Shown: positions 47,072 through 59,700 of the stretch, piece after piece
Position numbering within the stretch: position 1 is the first letter of the stretch
Layout: every line of letters begins with the position of its first letter
Source of the DNA: Myotis daubentonii
Taxonomy: Eukaryota; Chordata; Mammalia; Chiroptera; Vespertilionidae
Assembly: GCF_963259705.1 (NCBI RefSeq)
Contig: NC_081848.1
Location: 56,044,895-56,108,894, forward strand
Reading direction: 5' to 3'
DNA length: 64,000 bases
Translations under genes and position numbers: made by a program
Notes under the pieces: model-generated
Databases searched by the model: none
The model's input: the letters and a program-made list of their open reading frames with translations, nothing else
What the model was told of the DNA's origin: nothing

Positions 47072-50000
47072 ATGAAGCTTTCCATGATCATCATTTTCTG
47101 CTCCTTCGTCCTGGGCGTCAGCAGCCAGAGATGGTTAAGTTTCCTTAAGGAAGCTGGTCAAGGTAAGAGCCAGAGGCTGTAGGGGCTGCATCTGGCTTCC
47201 CCAAGACTTACGTGAGCAAAGGCCACGTCCCCACTGGGAAAAGGCCACAGTGGGTAGGAAAGAATTACTATTTTCATAATAGGATTTCCCCAGACTTTTA
47301 TTTAAATTGAAATATATTTGATATATATCATTATATAGATTTAAGGTGTATAACATGTTCTTGATGCATTTATGTATTGTAATATGATTGCCCTTGTAGA
47401 AATAATTAGCACCTCAATCACATTACATAATTATCCTTCCATTTTAGTAGTTGGAATAGTTAAGATCTAGTCTCTTAGCAAGTTTTATGATTATCATGCA
47501 ATATTGTTGTCTATATTCACTATACTGTGCATTAGATCTCTAGGGCTTATTCTAGTTGCACATAAGTTTGTATCCTTAAAGAACATCTGTCCTTTGCCCC
47601 CAACTCCAGGCTTTTCTGGATAACTTTGCATCCTTCTATGGGGACCCCAGGTCTGAGTCCTCATAAAGTATAAACCCCAACTTTCATCACAAGTATGGAA
47701 GAGATCTAGACTCGGGGGTCATGTTCCCTAAATACAAATGGGGCTCTACCGCCCCCTAGTGGGAACTCAGGAACAGCTCATTTCTATATCTCAGGTAGCC
47801 ATGAAGCTGGTGAGCCAAACTTATAGAGTGTGTTCCCACACCCCACTCACTTAGTAATTACAACCAAGGTTAGCTGAGCTTCTAACACCTGCTAGGCACT
47901 GCTATGAGAGATTTCCATGAATGAATGGACACGTTTTCATCCTCAGGAATTAATCCTTATCCTGCAATGTAGGTACCATCACCACTCAATAGAGAAACAG
48001 AAGCACCAAGAGAATAAGAAACCTAACATGGTCCCAAGGCAGAGCAGGACTTAGCCCAGGTCGTCGAGCTCCGCAGACCTTGCTATTAACGCAGCAGACT
48101 GCCTCCCGGACAAGACTGCACGTGGAAGAGTGAGGGATTTGTGAACACGTATTCTGTTATCTGAGCAAATGGCAAATAGTGGGGATGGGGTGCGTTTGGA
48201 AGGCAACTCTGTAGAGCTGCTCTCCCCACAATTAATTCCCTGATGGTGGTTCTGCTGGGGCTGAGACCTGGCCAGAAACCGATAGCAAGAGCTATACACC
48301 CATGGTACAGTGGCAAGAAGGTGTTTATTTCACAGAATTATTCTGCTGTTATTTTTCTGTGATTGTCCCTGTTTACAATGTTAGGACAGCCGGCATGAGA
48401 ATCATTGGGTTCTGGGGTGCTTTGTGAAATGCAGACACCTGGGTGCACACACCCCCTCGGTAAATTTCAATTCCTGGGCAGAGCCTGAAATCCAGCCTTT
48501 TCTGAGCACCCCAGCTGACGCTGTGCACACTAAAGGCTGAGCACAAACCCCTCCAGGTTTGCTGCCCGCGAGTGACAAAATGTGTTGGGCACTTTGGGAA
48601 TACTTATTATGCAAGTCTGGACTCCAAGAATGTGTTTAAATGAGTAACTCCGAGTAAAAATGTTGCACCTCTCAATAAAGCTATCTTTCTGAACACCAAA
48701 AAGAAAGAAATGCATAAAATGAAGATAACTTACCTCCTGGAGGTATTGTATAAGCTATAAATTCAATTGTACATTACATTTCACGCTTTTTCTATTCAGC
48801 TAATTTTTAAAAATCGTTGCCTTTTTATTCTAGCTTGACCAGATTCCTTCCATCCATAACTCTCTGACCTTCATCTCAGTTTAGTTCCTTTATTTTTTTG
48901 TTCCCCCTTCCTACAGACTAGAGAAGTGATGGTATATTAAACACCTACAATGCTCTCAACATTATACAGAATTTTCTCAGTTCTTCTGGGAGAGGCAGTA
49001 CTTGCCCATTTTATTGGGAGATCACTGGCCTTTAGAGCTGGTGGGTCAGTTGCCCTTGTTCTATACCTATTATCCCCATTTTTTAAAGCTCTCATAAGGA
49101 ACACAGCACTTTTATTGCCTGGATTGAACTCTGACAGTTGCCGAGGTGCCGAATGTGCCCAGATGTTCAGATGTACTCAGGACGAGTTGTCCTCCCTTTG
49201 TCCACGGGGATGAGTGTCTCCCATTGACTAGGTTGGGAGTGCTGTGCTTCTGAACCTCCCTCAGAATCACCTTTGTTCTCACACCTGTCAGGGGGTTCCC
49301 TGCATCTGTCCAGGTGGAGGTTTCTTGTACAACTAAACATCCCTTCAGGACCACCCCACCTCTCCTTTGCACGCCTCACATAGCCAACACAAAGTGGCAG
49401 GAGATATTAGAATGGGGTCAAACAGAATAAAACTTGTACCAAGTGTGACTCTAATAACATTAACCCAGAAACTAAAATGCAAAAAAATATATATATATTT
49501 ATCTCAAACCAGTATAATCTCTAAGGGTTTAGTCGAATGCTGAAATCATACAATCAGTAGAAGGAAATGTTTTATTCCTCTATTATGCCAAGATGTGATT
49601 ACCTTCATCTCACATTTTCCTTCCCAGGAACCAAAGACATGTGGAGAGCCTACTCGGACATGAGAGAAGCCAATTACAAAAACTCAGACAAATACTTCCA
49701 CGCCCGGGGGAACTATGACGCTGCCCAAAGGGGACCTGGCGGAGCCTGGGCTGCTGAAAAGATCAGGTAACCTGGCTCCTGGGGATGCTGGATGGGTGAG
49801 CAGAGCTTGGCTGAGTTTGGGGATGTGCAGAGTGTAGGCCCTAGAGAAGGACCCTGTTGGGGCTGTGGGCTCCTCCTCATGTTCTTCCTTCCACCTTCTC
49901 CATCCCTGCCCAGCACAGGGCCTGGGCTGCCAGCAGGGCCAGAGAATAGCTTGTGGGCCTGTCCCCCAAAAAGAGAAACTGAGGGCCCAGAACTGATTCC

Positions 50001-50352
50001 CCTCCCCCAGGTGCTGTTCTCCCAGTGGGAGGGTGTCACCCCAGGGCTGAGTGGGCTGTGCCCAGGCAGGGTCAGTGCTTAGCCTCATTCCAGGCTCCTC
50101 CCAGAATCATTAATCCCTTGGAAAGGGGAGGCTGGGGCTGTTTCTCCTCAGCCCCTGACTCACCTCCTACCTGTCCTCCTCCGTTCCAGTGATTTCAGAG
50201 AGACTTATCCGAGACTCACTGACTTTGTTCAGCATGGAGACAGCGGCCATGGATTGGCGGACCGAATGGCCGACCAGGAAGCCAACAGATGGGGCCGGAG
50301 TGGCAAAGACCCCAATCGCTACAGACCTCCCGGCCTGCCCAACAAGTACTGA
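47072..50352 (+). CDS. SAA3: SAA-D, SAA3-like serum amyloid A
   Basis: Complete plus-strand SAA gene between the palindrome and HPS5. Coding exons: 47072-47162, 49628-49766 and 50190-50352, with lengths 91/139/163 bp as in the other copies. Non-coding exon 1 ends at 46404. The precursor has 130 residues. The signal peptide is [18 protein letters not shown] and the mature protein starts [13 protein letters not shown], close to the TFLK-type N-terminus of mammary/extrahepatic SAA3 in cow, pig and other mammals; hence the symbol, which is an inference from that motif. Exons 3-4 are almost those of SAA-B/C, with Gly-Thr-Lys at the exon 3 start, EKIR instead of EVIR, and TDFVQHG in exon 4. Introns 1 and 2 are unrelated to those of SAA-B/C, but intron 3 and the 3' flank match. 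Poly(A) signal at 50465. It is convergent with HPS5. SAA3 in many mammals is made outside liver; the separate promoter here agrees with different regulation. Confidence 0.93.
47300..47625 (-). mobile_element. Old L1 3' UTR fragment in SAA-D intron 2
   Basis: ttgaaatatatttgatatat, gtgtataacatgttcttgat and related phrases match reversed L1M 3' ends. The rest of intron 2 (47,630-49,620) has no supported feature. Confidence 0.5.
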
Positions 50353-50464
50353 GCTCCTTCTCTCTGCTCTCAGGAGACGGGGCTGTGAGCCCGCTAAGGG
50401 CAGGGACCCCGAGTCATTGAGTTCTACATCCCCAGATGCTGACAGAGGGCACACATATCTGTGT

Positions 50465-50470
50465 AATAAA
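50465..50470 (+). terminator. SAA-D poly(A) signal
   Basis: aataaa 113 bp after the TGA, homologous to the SAA-C signal. Confidence 0.8.
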
Positions 50471-50598
50471 AGCTCAAGAGTTTGAATGTTGAAAACTTTG
50501 TGTTATTCTTTAGTATACGGACTGCCCATTTGGTACCACGGGGTGAGAGATGGACACCCACATGAGGGCAGAGCCTGCGCCTGTGTGTGTGTCTAGGG

Positions 50599-50817
50599 CA
50601 GCCGTGGGCAAACTACGGCCTGCGGGCTGGATCCGACCCGTTTGAAATGAATAAAACTAAAAAAAAAAAAAAAATGACCGTACCCTTTTATGTAATGATG
50701 TTTACTTTGAATTTATATTAGTTCACACAAACACTCCATCCATGCTTTTGTTCCGGCCCTCCGGTCCAGTTTAAGAACCCATTGTGGCCCTTGAGTCAAA
50801 AAGTTTGCCCACCCCTG
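50599..50817. mobile_element. hAT miniature element 1 of a tandem pair
   Basis: Termini cagccgtgggcaaac / gtttgcccacccctg; target duplication gtctaggg at 50591-50598 and 50818-50825. Confidence 0.85.
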
Positions 50818-50825
50818 GTCTAGGG

Positions 50826-51051
50826 CCATGGTCAGCAAACCGAGGCTCATGAGCCACATGCAGCTCTTTGGCCCCTTGAGTGTGGCTCTTCCACAAAACA
50901 CCACATGCGGGAGCACACATACAGTGCAATTGAAACTTTGTGGCCCATGCGCAGAAGTCAGTATTTTGTGGAAGAGCCACACTCAAGGGGCCAAAGAGCC
51001 GCATGTGGCTCGCAAGCCGCTGTTTGTCAAGCCACAATTTGCCGACCACTG
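50826..51051. mobile_element. hAT miniature element 2 of a tandem pair
   Basis: Termini ccatggtcagcaaacc / tttgccgaccactg; gtctaggg at 50818-50825 and 51052-51059. Internal stretches resemble the hAT element in the palindrome arms. Confidence 0.8.
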
Positions 51052-51194
51052 GTCTAGGGGACACAATCTCAGCGTCATACAGGGCAGATGCCCTGCATCA
51101 AGCCTTCCCCTAATCAGAGTAGCTCAGTCCAGAACCCTCTATAGTTTGTCAACTTTGGCTAGAGACGGAATTTCTATCGCCAATGATCAATGAT

Positions 51195-51560
51195 TTAATC
51201 AATTGCGCCTATGCAATTCAGTCTTCATGAAAACCCAAAAGGACTGGGTTCCAAAGCGTCTGGTTTGGTGAACATGTGGAGATTCAGGGAGCGAGGAGCT
51301 CAGAGAGAGCACAGAAGCTCCTTGCCCTTTTCTTACACCTTGTCCTATGCAACAACTCCATGTGACTGTTACTCAGTTATATTCTCTCACAATAAACTGA
51401 TGATCTAGTAAGTAAATGTTTCTCTGAGCTCTGAGAGCCACTGTAGCAAATTAATCAAACACGAGGAGGGAATTGTGGGAACCTCTGACTTGTAGCCAGT
51501 CAGAAGCACAGTAAACAACCTGGACTTGGGACTGGGTCCGAAGTGGAGGGCAGTCTTGGG
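51195..51560 (+). mobile_element. Possible old LTR fragment
   Basis: acaataaactgatgatctag followed by ctctgagctctgagagccac and gagggaattgtgggaacctc resembles the ends of old mammalian LTRs. I cannot name the family. No viral coding sequence is seen. Confidence 0.35.
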
Positions 51561-51982
51561 AAACTGAGCTCTGACTAGAGAAAAATTCTTAAATACCTAA
51601 ATTAAATTACAGGTGGCCAGAGAGGGGGAGAAAGAGACAACTGGAGTTATTCAGTTAACAGCTATAATTGGAGACGAACCAAAGACTATTCACATTCCTG
51701 AATGCATACTGAAACTTTGAATCAACTTCCTAGCAGCTATCTAAAAATAATAGCAGATTTCCAGACACCACTGCATCCTGCTTACTCAGGCACAAACTTT
51801 CTGGACTTTTGTCCACAACCAACCCAGAAGTAGTAAACAATTCTTCCTTAAGGACTATGCACTTAACCTAGAACTTTCCCCACTTCACCTTTTCCCAACT
51901 CTGTTTTCTACAGCCAATATAAATTCTTTCAAAACAACTTGCGTCTTCCCTCTCCAAACCATTTTTAGAAAGCTCCATTAGG

Positions 51983-52226
51983 CCCAGTTGCTAAGTGGTT
52001 AGAGCGCTGGCCCTTGGTCCAAAGAGTCTCGGGTTCCATTCCCAGTCAAAGGCACATACCTCGGATGCAGGTTCAATTCCTGCCCCGGTCAGGGTGAGAG
52101 CGGGAGGCTAACAATTGATGTGTCTCTCTCAGGTCGATGTTTCTCTCTCTAGTCCCCTCCCTTCCACTCTCTCTAAAAAATATGTATCTTCACTTATCTG
52201 GTGAGGATTAAAAAAAAAAAAAAAAG
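51983..52226 (+). mobile_element. VES SINE
   Basis: Starts ggcccagttgctaagtggtt and ends in a long A run; aaagctccat occurs on both sides. Confidence 0.88.
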
Positions 52227-52229
52227 CTC

Positions 52230-53676
52230 CATCAGCTCCAAGACTGCGGACAAATATTCATCTTCTACATCCTGCCCTGCTGCTGGTGGTATTGACTATA
52301 TCGACTATATGTCCCAGGACTGGGTCCTTTCTCCAACTAGCACAGGGCTCAACAAGCCCTTTCTTTCAGAACAGCTCTTGGCTACAAAGGTTTTTATTTA
52401 ACATCCCTTAACCAACAGAATCTGATGCTATCTCCATGTAGATAGTGTAAGAATTGATTTGAATTGTAGGACACAAAGCTGGTGGAGAACTTAGTATGGG
52501 GAAATACCACACACACACATACCCCACCACCATTACCACCCCACACCCTTACTGCCACCACACACTGTTGCCCAGAATCGTGAGGTTTCTCAAAATTCTA
52601 AGAAGCTTTGTGAACTTTTTCTCTGACAATCTCTTTAACCCATCAGGTTATATCATACCTAAATGTCATGTGAAAGTATGACAGTAATTTTGTCTATAGA
52701 TCTCTGGCTGTGTTATAAATGAAAAAAAAAAAAGAAAGTGAATCGTTCAAGTACCCAACACTTTGCTTACTCCACACTGAGTCTAACGCATACCTTCCTA
52801 CAAATTGCTCACAATAAACTTCATGTCTATATTCTATTCAAATGAAAACTTCAATCAGATTTTATATTTATTATTAATATAACATGCTATATCTATAGAA
52901 GTCTGACAAATCGCAATCTAGTACTTGGCTTAAATAATACAAGCACTTGCTTCAGTCTTCATTAGTTTTAGCCTTTCTTTATTGTGACTTTAAAAAAATA
53001 ATTTCTAAAAGTGCATGATTTCTTTGAAGTACTCTGTTTAGGAACAATTCAAGTTAAAACATTATCAGTAATGAATTAATCAGTTGTATAAAATGTCAAA
53101 TTCAGATTATAAAATGTCAAATACTAGAAAAAATGTATTTTAAATTAGTTCAAATTAAATATGGGGCCATTTCACTTACATATCTAATTTGAGTCTTCAG
53201 TGTTTCACTTTTTTTTTGTATTAATTCCATTACACCAGGTCATATTTCAGTAATTTCTCAACTGCCCTAGACAAGAATAAAAAAAATTCAACTCCTGTCA
53301 ATTAAATGATCTGTCTTCGTGTGATCACAATGAGAAACTTCTGCTTCTACAATCCACAAGCAAGAAATAAATAACACTGTTGTTCAGAATACTAGTAAGG
53401 ACTGCATAGCTGTGAGCATTCACATTCTGATTACAGAACTCTTCATATCAGCAAACAAGGACCAATTCCTTTCAAGATTCAATTTTGGTTGAGAATCACT
53501 GAGGTCACAGATAAGCCATAAATACAGAGGTTACAGGCACTGGCCAAAGTACTCCCAATAAGGCAGCAGGGTTTTCAAGTGGTGCCTTTCCTTCAATAAC
53601 AAACACATTCCGAAGATTCAGGAGCATGATTCCATTTTCCTTAAAATGTTATGACATCCTGTTGAATGTTCTTCCA
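52230..53676 (-). other. Intergenic DNA and probable HPS5 3' UTR
   Basis: AT-rich. The part from about 52,950 to 53,676 is probably the HPS5 3' untranslated region, given its position after the stop codon. No other gene is seen. Confidence 0.5.
52978..52983 (-). terminator. Candidate HPS5 poly(A) signal
   Basis: AATAAA on the minus strand about 700 bp after the HPS5 stop codon. Several AT-rich alternatives exist in 52,800-53,600, so the choice is tentative. Confidence 0.35.
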
Positions 53677-53737
53677 CTAGGCCTGCTGAGACCAGAGAAA
53701 CCGATCACATTTTTCAAGCATACTTTGTATCAAGGCT
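53677..53737 (-). CDS. HPS5: HPS5 last coding exon
   Basis: 61 bp. The acceptor TTTCAG precedes AGCCTTG; the exon encodes [19 protein letters not shown] and ends in TAG. It joins the AG left over from the previous exon to give Arg. Confidence 0.93.
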
Positions 53738-56700
53738 CTGAAATCACAAAGAAAAGAAACAAGTAAATTTAGTTCTCATTGTTCATTCTTTACAAAGAAA
53801 CTTTAAAAACTACAAATAGAGGATTCAAAAGCTTTCTGACTCTAAGCATTGAAAGACACAATGGCCGAAACCGGTTTGGCTCAGTGGATAGAGTGTCGGC
53901 CTGCGGACTGAAGGGTCCCGGGTTCGGTTCTGGTCAAGGGCATGTACCTGGGTTGCACACATATCCCCAGTGGGAGATGTGCAGGAGGCAGCTGATCGAT
54001 GTTTCTCTCTCATCGATGTTTCTAACTCTCTATCTCTCTCCCTTCCTCTCTGTAAAAAATCAATAAAATATATTTTTTTTAAAAAAAAAAGAAAGACACA
54101 ATCAACAGAGTGAAAAGGCATCCTGTCCTACAGAATAGAATACATTTGCAAATCATATATCTTTAGAGATTAATATACAAAATGTATACAAACTCATACA
54201 ACAAAAAAACAAATAGTGCAACTGAAAATGAGCAAAACACTTGAATAGGTACTTTTCCAAGATGACATACAAATGGCAACAAGCACATTAAAAAGATGCT
54301 CAACATCACTAATTATTAGAGAAATGCAAATAAGAACCACAATAAGATACCACCATAGGACAACTATTATTAAACACACACACCAAAAAAACAAACAAAA
54401 AAAAAAAACAGAAAATAACTAGTATTGAAGAATGTAGAGAAATTGGAACCCTTGTGCATTGTGAACAAGAATATAAAATGGTGAGCCTCTATGGAAAACA
54501 GTTATAGCAGTTCCTCAAAAAATTAAATTACCATATGATCCAGCAATTCCACTTCTGGGCATACCCCAAAAAATTGAAAGCAAAGTCTCAGAGAGACATT
54601 TTATACAATCATGTTTATAGCAGCATTACTCACATAGACAAGAGGTAGAAGCAACCCAAGTGTCCATTGACAAATGAGTGCATAAACAAAATGTGGTATG
54701 CACATATTATAGAATATTATTTAGCCTTAGAAAAGGAAGGGAATTCTGACACTTGCTACAATATAGATGAACCTTGAGGACATTACACTAAGTGAAATAA
54801 GCCGGTTACAAAAAGACAAATACTGCATAATTCCATTTAAATTAGATACTTAGAATAGTCAAATCACAGAGACAGAAAGTAGAATGGCAGTTGCTGGGGC
54901 TGGGTGGAGGGGAAAATGAGAAGTTATTGTTTAATGGGTTGAGAGCTTTGCAAGATGAAAAAAGCTCTGGAATTAAGCTGCACAATGATATGGATACACA
55001 TAACATTACTGAACCAAACACTAAAAAATGGTTAAGATGGTTAATTTTATGTTATCTGTACTTGACCACAACTAAAAAGACAAACAAAAAACCTAAGACA
55101 ATTAGGTATTTGATACCAATAATATTCTTAAAGAACTGAGTACACATCAGATTTTGATATTCATTCACATTAATCCAAACTGCCTTGGTCATGATTGTGA
55201 ACAAAGTATTACTTTAGCCTCTTCCCTTAATCACCTTAATCAACAGGTGAGTCTCAGTCTCCTCATCTGTTGTTAGGGGTTGGGACTGGATGATCTCTCT
55301 AGTCCCATCCCCCTCAGAAAATCTTGGGTTTCCACATTCCTGAAGCACCTATGGAGAGGGCATGACAGACAGGTATTACCTCTGTCTTTTCTCAGCAATC
55401 CTTAGGATATTGCAGGTTCTGGTAAATCTCTCTGACAGCTCAAGTGTCAAACCACATTCCTGTAGCAGTGACCAGGCCCGATCTGGACCCATGGCCTTAG
55501 CTAACAGCAGTGCTACATTCTCCAGGTTAACAGGGGAAGGCCCATCACTGAAGCTCCCATTTGGTGAATTCTGGGGGTCTGGCTTTGTGTTTTTGTTCTG
55601 AACAAGATGTAGGAGAAGTTTCCACTCCTCCATGGTTTCTGGGATCCAACCTACACAAACACACAAAAACATAGAAATATTGGCTCTGACTGCTCTTTGT
55701 ACTCTGCCTGCACATAGGAGACAGTCAAAACAGTTTATGAAAACATTTAGTTGCAACATACAAATATTAGAGAACATAATCTCATCACCCTAACACAAAG
55801 ATGTTTTCTGAACATCTGCTGAATAAATAGTTCATGACAAGGAAAAGTCACAAAATTAACTTCAATATTCTTTCATTGACTCATTAATTACCCAGGGCAT
55901 ATTCTATGCTGGGCACTGAATGTGCAATGAAGAACTCTTCTGGGACTTACAGCAAAGGAGACAGATCTTAGACAAACACATAAATGCACTATCCTTATAT
56001 ATTTACTAGAGGCCCGGTGCACGAAATTCGTGTGGGGGGGGTGGGGAGGGTCCTCAGCCTGGCCTCTGCACCCTCTCCAATCTGGGACCCCTTGTGGGAC
56101 CAGCCCTAAACCGGCAGTCAGACATCCCTCTTACAATCCAGGACCACTGGCTCCTAACTGCTCACCTGCCTGCCTGCCTGATCGCCCCTAACCACCTCTG
56201 CCTGCCGACCTGATCGCCCCCTAACCACTCCCCGGCCTGCCTGATTGCACCCAACTGCCCTCTCCTGCTGGCCTGATCGCCCCCCAAATGCCCTCCCCTG
56301 CCAGCCTGATCGCCCCTAACTGTTCTCCCCTGCTGGCCTGATCACCCCCTAACTGCTCTCCCCTGCTGGACTGATCACCCCCTAACTGCTCTCCCCTGCT
56401 GGATTGATTGCCCCCCTAACTGCTTGCTCCCCCTCGCCAGCCTGATCTCATGCCTAACTGCTTGCTCCCCCGCCAGCCGGAGCACCCCTAACTGCTTGCT
56501 CCCCTGACGGCCTGATCACCCCTAACCGCCTCCACCTCGGCCCCTGCAACCATGACTTTGTCCGGAAGGAAGTGGGACATCCGGAAAATGTCCGGTCAAC
56601 CTGGTCTAATTAGCATATTACCCTTTTATTAGTATAGATAATTACCAAGTGATACAGAATTTTAAAAAACAAACTACAAATTTGACAGCTAGCTAGAATT

Positions 56701-59700
56701 ATATACATGATCACTGAAATGTCCACCAAATTTATTGAAGGTCTGAAGTGACTTCTAAAATACAACCAAGAGTAAACAAATGGGATTTACATACCACTGT
56801 CCCCATCCATCAGGCTCATATCATTCAAATATACTATGTTGGTGAAGGCCTCTCTTCTTCTCTCCAGCTCCAAACAGAGAGTAAGATATCCAGGCCAGAA
56901 ACTTTAAAGAAACCAAAGTTGAAGAAAGGAATAAAAGGCAGTGAATTTATCTGGAGCTGCACAGTCCATTATAAAAGATACTAGGTGCATGTGGCTATTT
57001 AAATTTAAATTAAGTAAAAGTAAATAAAATTTAAAAGTCAGTTCTTCAGCTGACCAATCCATATTTCAAATACTCAATGGTCACATGTAGCTAATGGCTA
57101 TCATATTGGACAGTGCAGAATATTTCCATTACCATAAAGTTTTGAAAGCCCTGATCTGGAGTATATAAGAAAAAAGAATAAAAGCTAGTGGTAAATACTG
57201 ACATTCAAGGCCAAGCACCAATTATAACTTTATATATATACATACTTTATAAATGTAAAGATTCAAAACAAATTAGCATATTTTCTCCAAATGTGAAAGT
57301 TCTCCTTGACTCTTCTCCCCCTTCATTTGCTATATCCAGTATTATAAATCCCACTGCATTTTCCTTCTAAATGTCCCTTGGATGTAGTCCTTTTGCTGCC
57401 TTACTAATCGCCAATTCAGTTAAGAATGAATTACTGCCATAGCTTTTAAGCTGACCTTTCTGTCTCCAACCTTTCTCATGTATGACACCAAAAATGATTT
57501 CCAGAAAGTTCCATTTTTATGTCATACGCAAAAGTCTAAAAGGTCTCTACTGATGACTAAATTCTTCTGACCAACTTTCAAGGTCCTCCATGATATCATC
57601 ACCCACCATCTGGCAAGTTTCATCCTTCATTATCAATAAATACACATGTATCAAGTACCTGCCATTATAAGGGAACAGGAAGAAACAGGTCCCTATCTTC
57701 AAAAGATTATAATCCAGGGGGAGCCATATGATAACATGGCTAGGCAATAAGTAACTGACTAACATGTGGTATGAATAAAAAGTAATGTCAGGTTTTCCTG
57801 CCCTTATTCTTGTTTCGTAAGCCTCACCAGCCCTCCTCCTGGCTCCTTTTAAATACAAATCCTATCCAGCCTTCAGGGCTTACCTCCAAAGTTTCATCTC
57901 CTCCCTGAGTCCTTCACTAGCAATTCTCCTGAGAACATTCTGATCCTTCCCAATTTGGACAACCCTATAGCAATTATAATTCAAATCACAGTCTAGAGCT
58001 TAATTAAATACCATCTGTATGCCTGGGGTTAGCAACTAAGCCAGTGGTTCTCAACCTTGGCTGCACATTAAAATCACTTGGGAATCTTTTTAAAATCCTG
58101 ATTTCTGGGCCTCGTCCTCTGGAAATTCTGTTTCTCTGTTACTAATGTTGTGGCCCCACCCACAAATAGGCACAAATATGAAAAAATGTGCACAAATATT
58201 GAAAGGAAAAGTTTGTGTACTTAACTATTACGTAAGATACTTTCCTGTAGCAAAGAGTATTCGCAAACAATAAAGTATATCAATTCAGGCCCTTAATTAC
58301 TACAAAGTTATTAACTGAAATGATTCTAATCTTAACTTCAGCTTCTAAGAAAATTCTCTTACCCACGAGACCTGCAGATGTCAGTCATTTTCTCTTTGGT
58401 TGTAAAATCTGCAGGTAGTTTAATTAGATGAAGGATCAGCTGACTGTAACCCCAGGAAAACAAGTGTGAATGAGGCCTGTGAAATGAAAAACTCCCTAAA
58501 TTAGATAGGAAATAAATTCTACAAAATGCTTATTAGTCATCTAATAGGTAAGAGCAGAATTTAATTATATTTGTTCCATTATTATATTTTTCAAACATTT
58601 TTACTTGAATTTTGAAAAATTAAAAACATTTTTCCTATCACAAATACCTACTTATTATTTAAAATTAGACATTTTTAGGTAATCAAAAACAAAAGAAAGA
58701 AGCCTATACTTTCATCCAGTCAGATAGCCACTGTATATCCTTCCAGACCTTTAGTTTAGGCATATAGGATAGGTCTTTGGGGGCTTTTAAAGCTTCTCTG
58801 CAGGAAAATACAAGAATCATTTGTGACACATTATAAGTATCAGTGTGTATTTTTTATGAATTCTATTTTTTTAAATCCTAAATCAGGTATGTCTAGAAAT
58901 TTCTGGGGAGAAAATACACACAAGCACATATGCACAATTTTTTCCCTTCTGTTACAGGATAGCAAAAAACTACAAAAATTCCAGGGCAGGAGGAATAGGG
59001 AAACTGAGACAAGAAAATTAAAATAAGGCCAAGCAGTTTGAACAGCTTGCAGCTAGCTTGTAAATAACAAGCCCTTATCTTCCCCAGCTAAGGACATTTG
59101 AGAGCAAATGGTTAATGTGTCTCCAAAGACAGCATAGAGAAATGAGGAAGGAGAAAGAAGAAGGAAGAATGCAGTCTTATCTCATCCCATTCCCTAAACA
59201 GAAAAGCCAGCAGTCTCGGGGCTTGGCAAGATAAAATTGGCAGGTGCTTCTCACAAATTCTAGGCAAGCCAAAACAAAGTAAAAAGGGGACCTTAAAAAT
59301 TAGCCAAGATATTTGGCAGAGGAGTTTTAAAATCTATAGACAAAAAAGTATATAAGGCAAACCCACCCCCCGCCCTCAATCCCCACCCCACTAACTCCTG
59401 GGATTAGCCAAGAGAGCCCATCCGTGCGTTATGCAGAATGATGTATTTGCTTGCCTTGTTCCTTTAATAAATTTGCATGCCTTACTTTTTAAATTACTTT
59501 CTTAATAAATTCACTTTAACACAACACAATTATCTGGGAGCCACTCGTTAGAATTCATTCTTATGAACAAGACAAGAATCAAGGTGGGGACAGCCCTCTT
59601 CCTTCAGGGGGCTTTCCGATAACACCGCTCTGGTGTCTATGAGAGGTGCATGTAACACTTCTAACACAGGTTTGGTTATCAAGAGCTCTTAATGTGGGTC

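Noticed and set aside
56155..56530. CRISPR-like regularly spaced repeats
   Set aside because: The units are contiguous minisatellite copies without unique spacers, inside a Helitron in a mammalian intron.
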